NCBI GenBank assembly: GCA_004297635.1
Contig: SCUQ01000482.1
Span: 1-5,984, forward strand
DNA from: Rhizorhabdus sp.
GTDB lineage: Bacteria; Pseudomonadota; Alphaproteobacteria; Sphingomonadales; Sphingomonadaceae
Reading direction: 5' to 3'
Length of the DNA stretch: 5,984 nucleotides
In this document: one piece after another, positions 4,906 to 5,984 of the stretch
Layout of the letters: each line of letters begins with the position of its first letter
Numbering within the stretch: position 1 is the first letter of the stretch
Notes under the pieces: model-generated
What the model was told of the DNA's origin: nothing
The model's database searches: none
Seen by the model: only the letters and a program-made list of their open reading frames with translations
Made by a program: the position numbers and the translations under genes

Positions 4906-5984
4906 TCAGCGGAAGGCGAAGACCAGAGCTGCGGTCAGCATCAGCAGTGCGGCGCCATGGATACGGTAATTCTGCCACCACGGCACGCAGGCCAGCGCCG
5001 CACTTTCCGCATGCCAATGCGCGCGGGTCCAGAGCAAGGGTGATAGCTGGCGTGCCGGCCGGATCAGGCTGGCGATGATCATGCCGATCGTCGAGGCTGT
5101 CAGGATGATCGGGGCCGCGTAGAGAAAATGCAGGTCGATCCGTCCGCTTACCGGGCCCAGCAGGAATAGCGCGCCGCCGGTCGCGACACCGGCCAGGATC
5201 GCGGCATGGGCGCCGCTGCTGCTCGCTCGGCGCCACAGCAACCCGGCCAGGAACAGCACGACCACCGGCGGCACCGCATAGGCCAGGACCGACTGGAGAT
5301 ACTGCCACAGCGATGGAAAGCGCACCACCTGTGGCGCCCAGGCCGCGGCGGCAATCATGAAGCCGAGCGTGGCGATTTGGCCGCACCGGGTGAGTGCCCG
5401 GCCGCTGGCTCTCGGAAAGGCGGGGCGCACGAAGTCGATTGTCACGATCGTCGCGGCGGCATTGAAGGTAGCCGCGAGCGAGGACATGGCTGCGGCCAGG
5501 AAGCCCGCGATCACGATTCCCAGGAAGCCGTTGGGAATCAGGCTGAACAGCAAGGTCGGATAGACCATGTCGGCACGGCTGAGATCCGGGGCGATCAGCA
5601 GCGCCGCGGTTCCGGGCAGGACCATCAGCCACAGGATGGGCAGCTTCAGCAGCCCGGCGAACAGGCATCCCCAACGGCCATGATCGACGCTGCGCGCCGC
5701 CAGGACCCGCTGGACCATGAACTGGTTGGTGCACCAGAAATAGAAACCGAGGATCGGCACCCCGATGACGAGGCCGAGCCACGGCAGCGTGGGATCGTCG
5801 AGCGGCCGGATCAGGCTGAGCTTGTCGGGCGGCACCGCCGCGACGACCGCGCTCCAGCCCCCCGCATGATCGAATGCCGCCACCGCGATCACCGCCGAGC
5901 CGCCGAGCAGGATCAGCGCCTGCATCACCTCGGTATACAGCACCGCGCGCATGCCCCCCGCAGCCGTGTATAGGCCAGCGGTCA
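4906..5984 (-). CDS. SSS family sodium:solute symporter (sugar-type), partial
   Basis: This is the C-terminal part (358 codons visible) of an inner-membrane SLC5/SSS symporter of the SGLT-like type, which couples solute uptake to a sodium gradient. The frame is open to the right edge, so the N-terminal third is missing: full members are about 500-550 aa. The Met at 5950-5952 is internal, since the residues before it, TAGLYTAAGG, continue the family motif into MRAVLYTEVMQ. Other signatures are YFWCTNQFMVQRVLAA (5742-5695), followed by a Lys-Leu-Pro membrane segment, and IPNGFLGIVIAGFLAAAMSS (near 5535-5476). The tandem Ser in MSSLA (5487-5473) aligns with the Na2-site serines of characterised SSS proteins. 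FNAAATIVTIDF follows. About nine hydrophobic segments are visible, the last ending at the stop codon. Sugar specificity is a guess from SGLT-like motifs and the convergent LacI gene. Confidence 0.9.
   Translation of the reverse strand, partial: TAGLYTAAGGMRAVLYTEVMQALILLGGSAVIAVAAFDHAGGWSAVVAAVPPDKLSLIRPLDDPTLPWLGLVIGVPILGFYFWCTNQFMVQRVLAARSVDHGRWGCLFAGLLKLPILWLMVLPGTAALLIAPDLSRADMVYPTLLFSLIPNGFLGIVIAGFLAAAMSSLAATFNAAATIVTIDFVRPAFPRASGRALTRCGQIATLGFMIAAAAWAPQVVRFPSLWQYLQSVLAYAVPPVVVLFLAGLLWRRASSSGAHAAILAGVATGGALFLLGPVSGRIDLHFLYAAPIILTASTIGMIIASLIRPARQLSPLLWTRAHWHAESAALACVPWWQNYRIHGAALLMLTAALVFAFR

Noticed and set aside
4634..5782. A 382-codon minus-strand frame over the symporter and the lacI end
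   Set aside because: It is a second frame on the same strand as the SSS gene. Its product is Arg/Pro/Gly-rich and lacks the membrane segments and motifs of the real frame.
5206..5973. A 255-codon plus-strand frame opposite the symporter
   Set aside because: Gln/Arg/Asp-rich shadow of the SSS gene with no domain signature.
1..5984. CRISPR arrays, insertion sequences, tRNA or rRNA genes, riboswitches, phage or toxin-antitoxin modules
   Set aside because: No regularly spaced repeats, transposase motifs, tRNA cloverleaf or related signatures were visible. The genes are ordinary housekeeping and regulatory functions with uniform base composition.

Overview
This window looks like an ordinary chromosomal segment from a high-GC alphaproteobacterium, most likely a sphingomonad. 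The signs are strong G/C preference at third codon positions, a DUF1465/RcdA-type protein (a family essentially confined to Alphaproteobacteria) with a CtrA-box-like site and a GANTC site in front of it, a four-cysteine (iron-sulfur type) PurF, a stand-alone HisI, and a LacI regulator beside an SSS sugar-type symporter. The taxonomic call is an inference from gene content, not from a marker gene.

Layout. Bases 1-2224 carry a leftward unit, purF followed 21 bp later by a YciK-like short-chain dehydrogenase. It ends at a perfect 9-bp hairpin at the left edge. Bases 2225-2369 are a divergent intergenic region with a candidate purF promoter and a small inverted repeat. hisI runs rightward from it. 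Next, also rightward, come a MerR-family regulator of the LiuR-like, metal-independent kind, preceded by four copies of a 7-mer, and then rcdA with its CtrA/GANTC-like promoter. Last on this strand is a LacI-family regulator. It meets, tail to tail with only 6 bp between stop codons, a leftward SSS-family symporter whose N-terminal part lies beyond the right edge.

How the genes fit together. PurF commits PRPP to purine synthesis. HisI acts in the histidine pathway, which also consumes PRPP and releases AICAR back to purine synthesis, so the divergent pair joins two linked pathways. RcdA is a ClpXP adaptor-type cell-cycle protein that acts on CtrA degradation, and the CtrA-like box upstream would close a feedback loop. 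The LacI/SSS pair looks like the edge of a carbohydrate-uptake locus that continues to the right.

I see no CRISPR array, mobile element, RNA gene, toxin-antitoxin or defence system, and no convincing new system. The points most worth following are regulatory: the repeat cluster ahead of merR, the CtrA/GANTC overlap ahead of rcdA, and the hairpin whose loop is the lacI stop region. No gene-free stretch exceeds about 150 bases.
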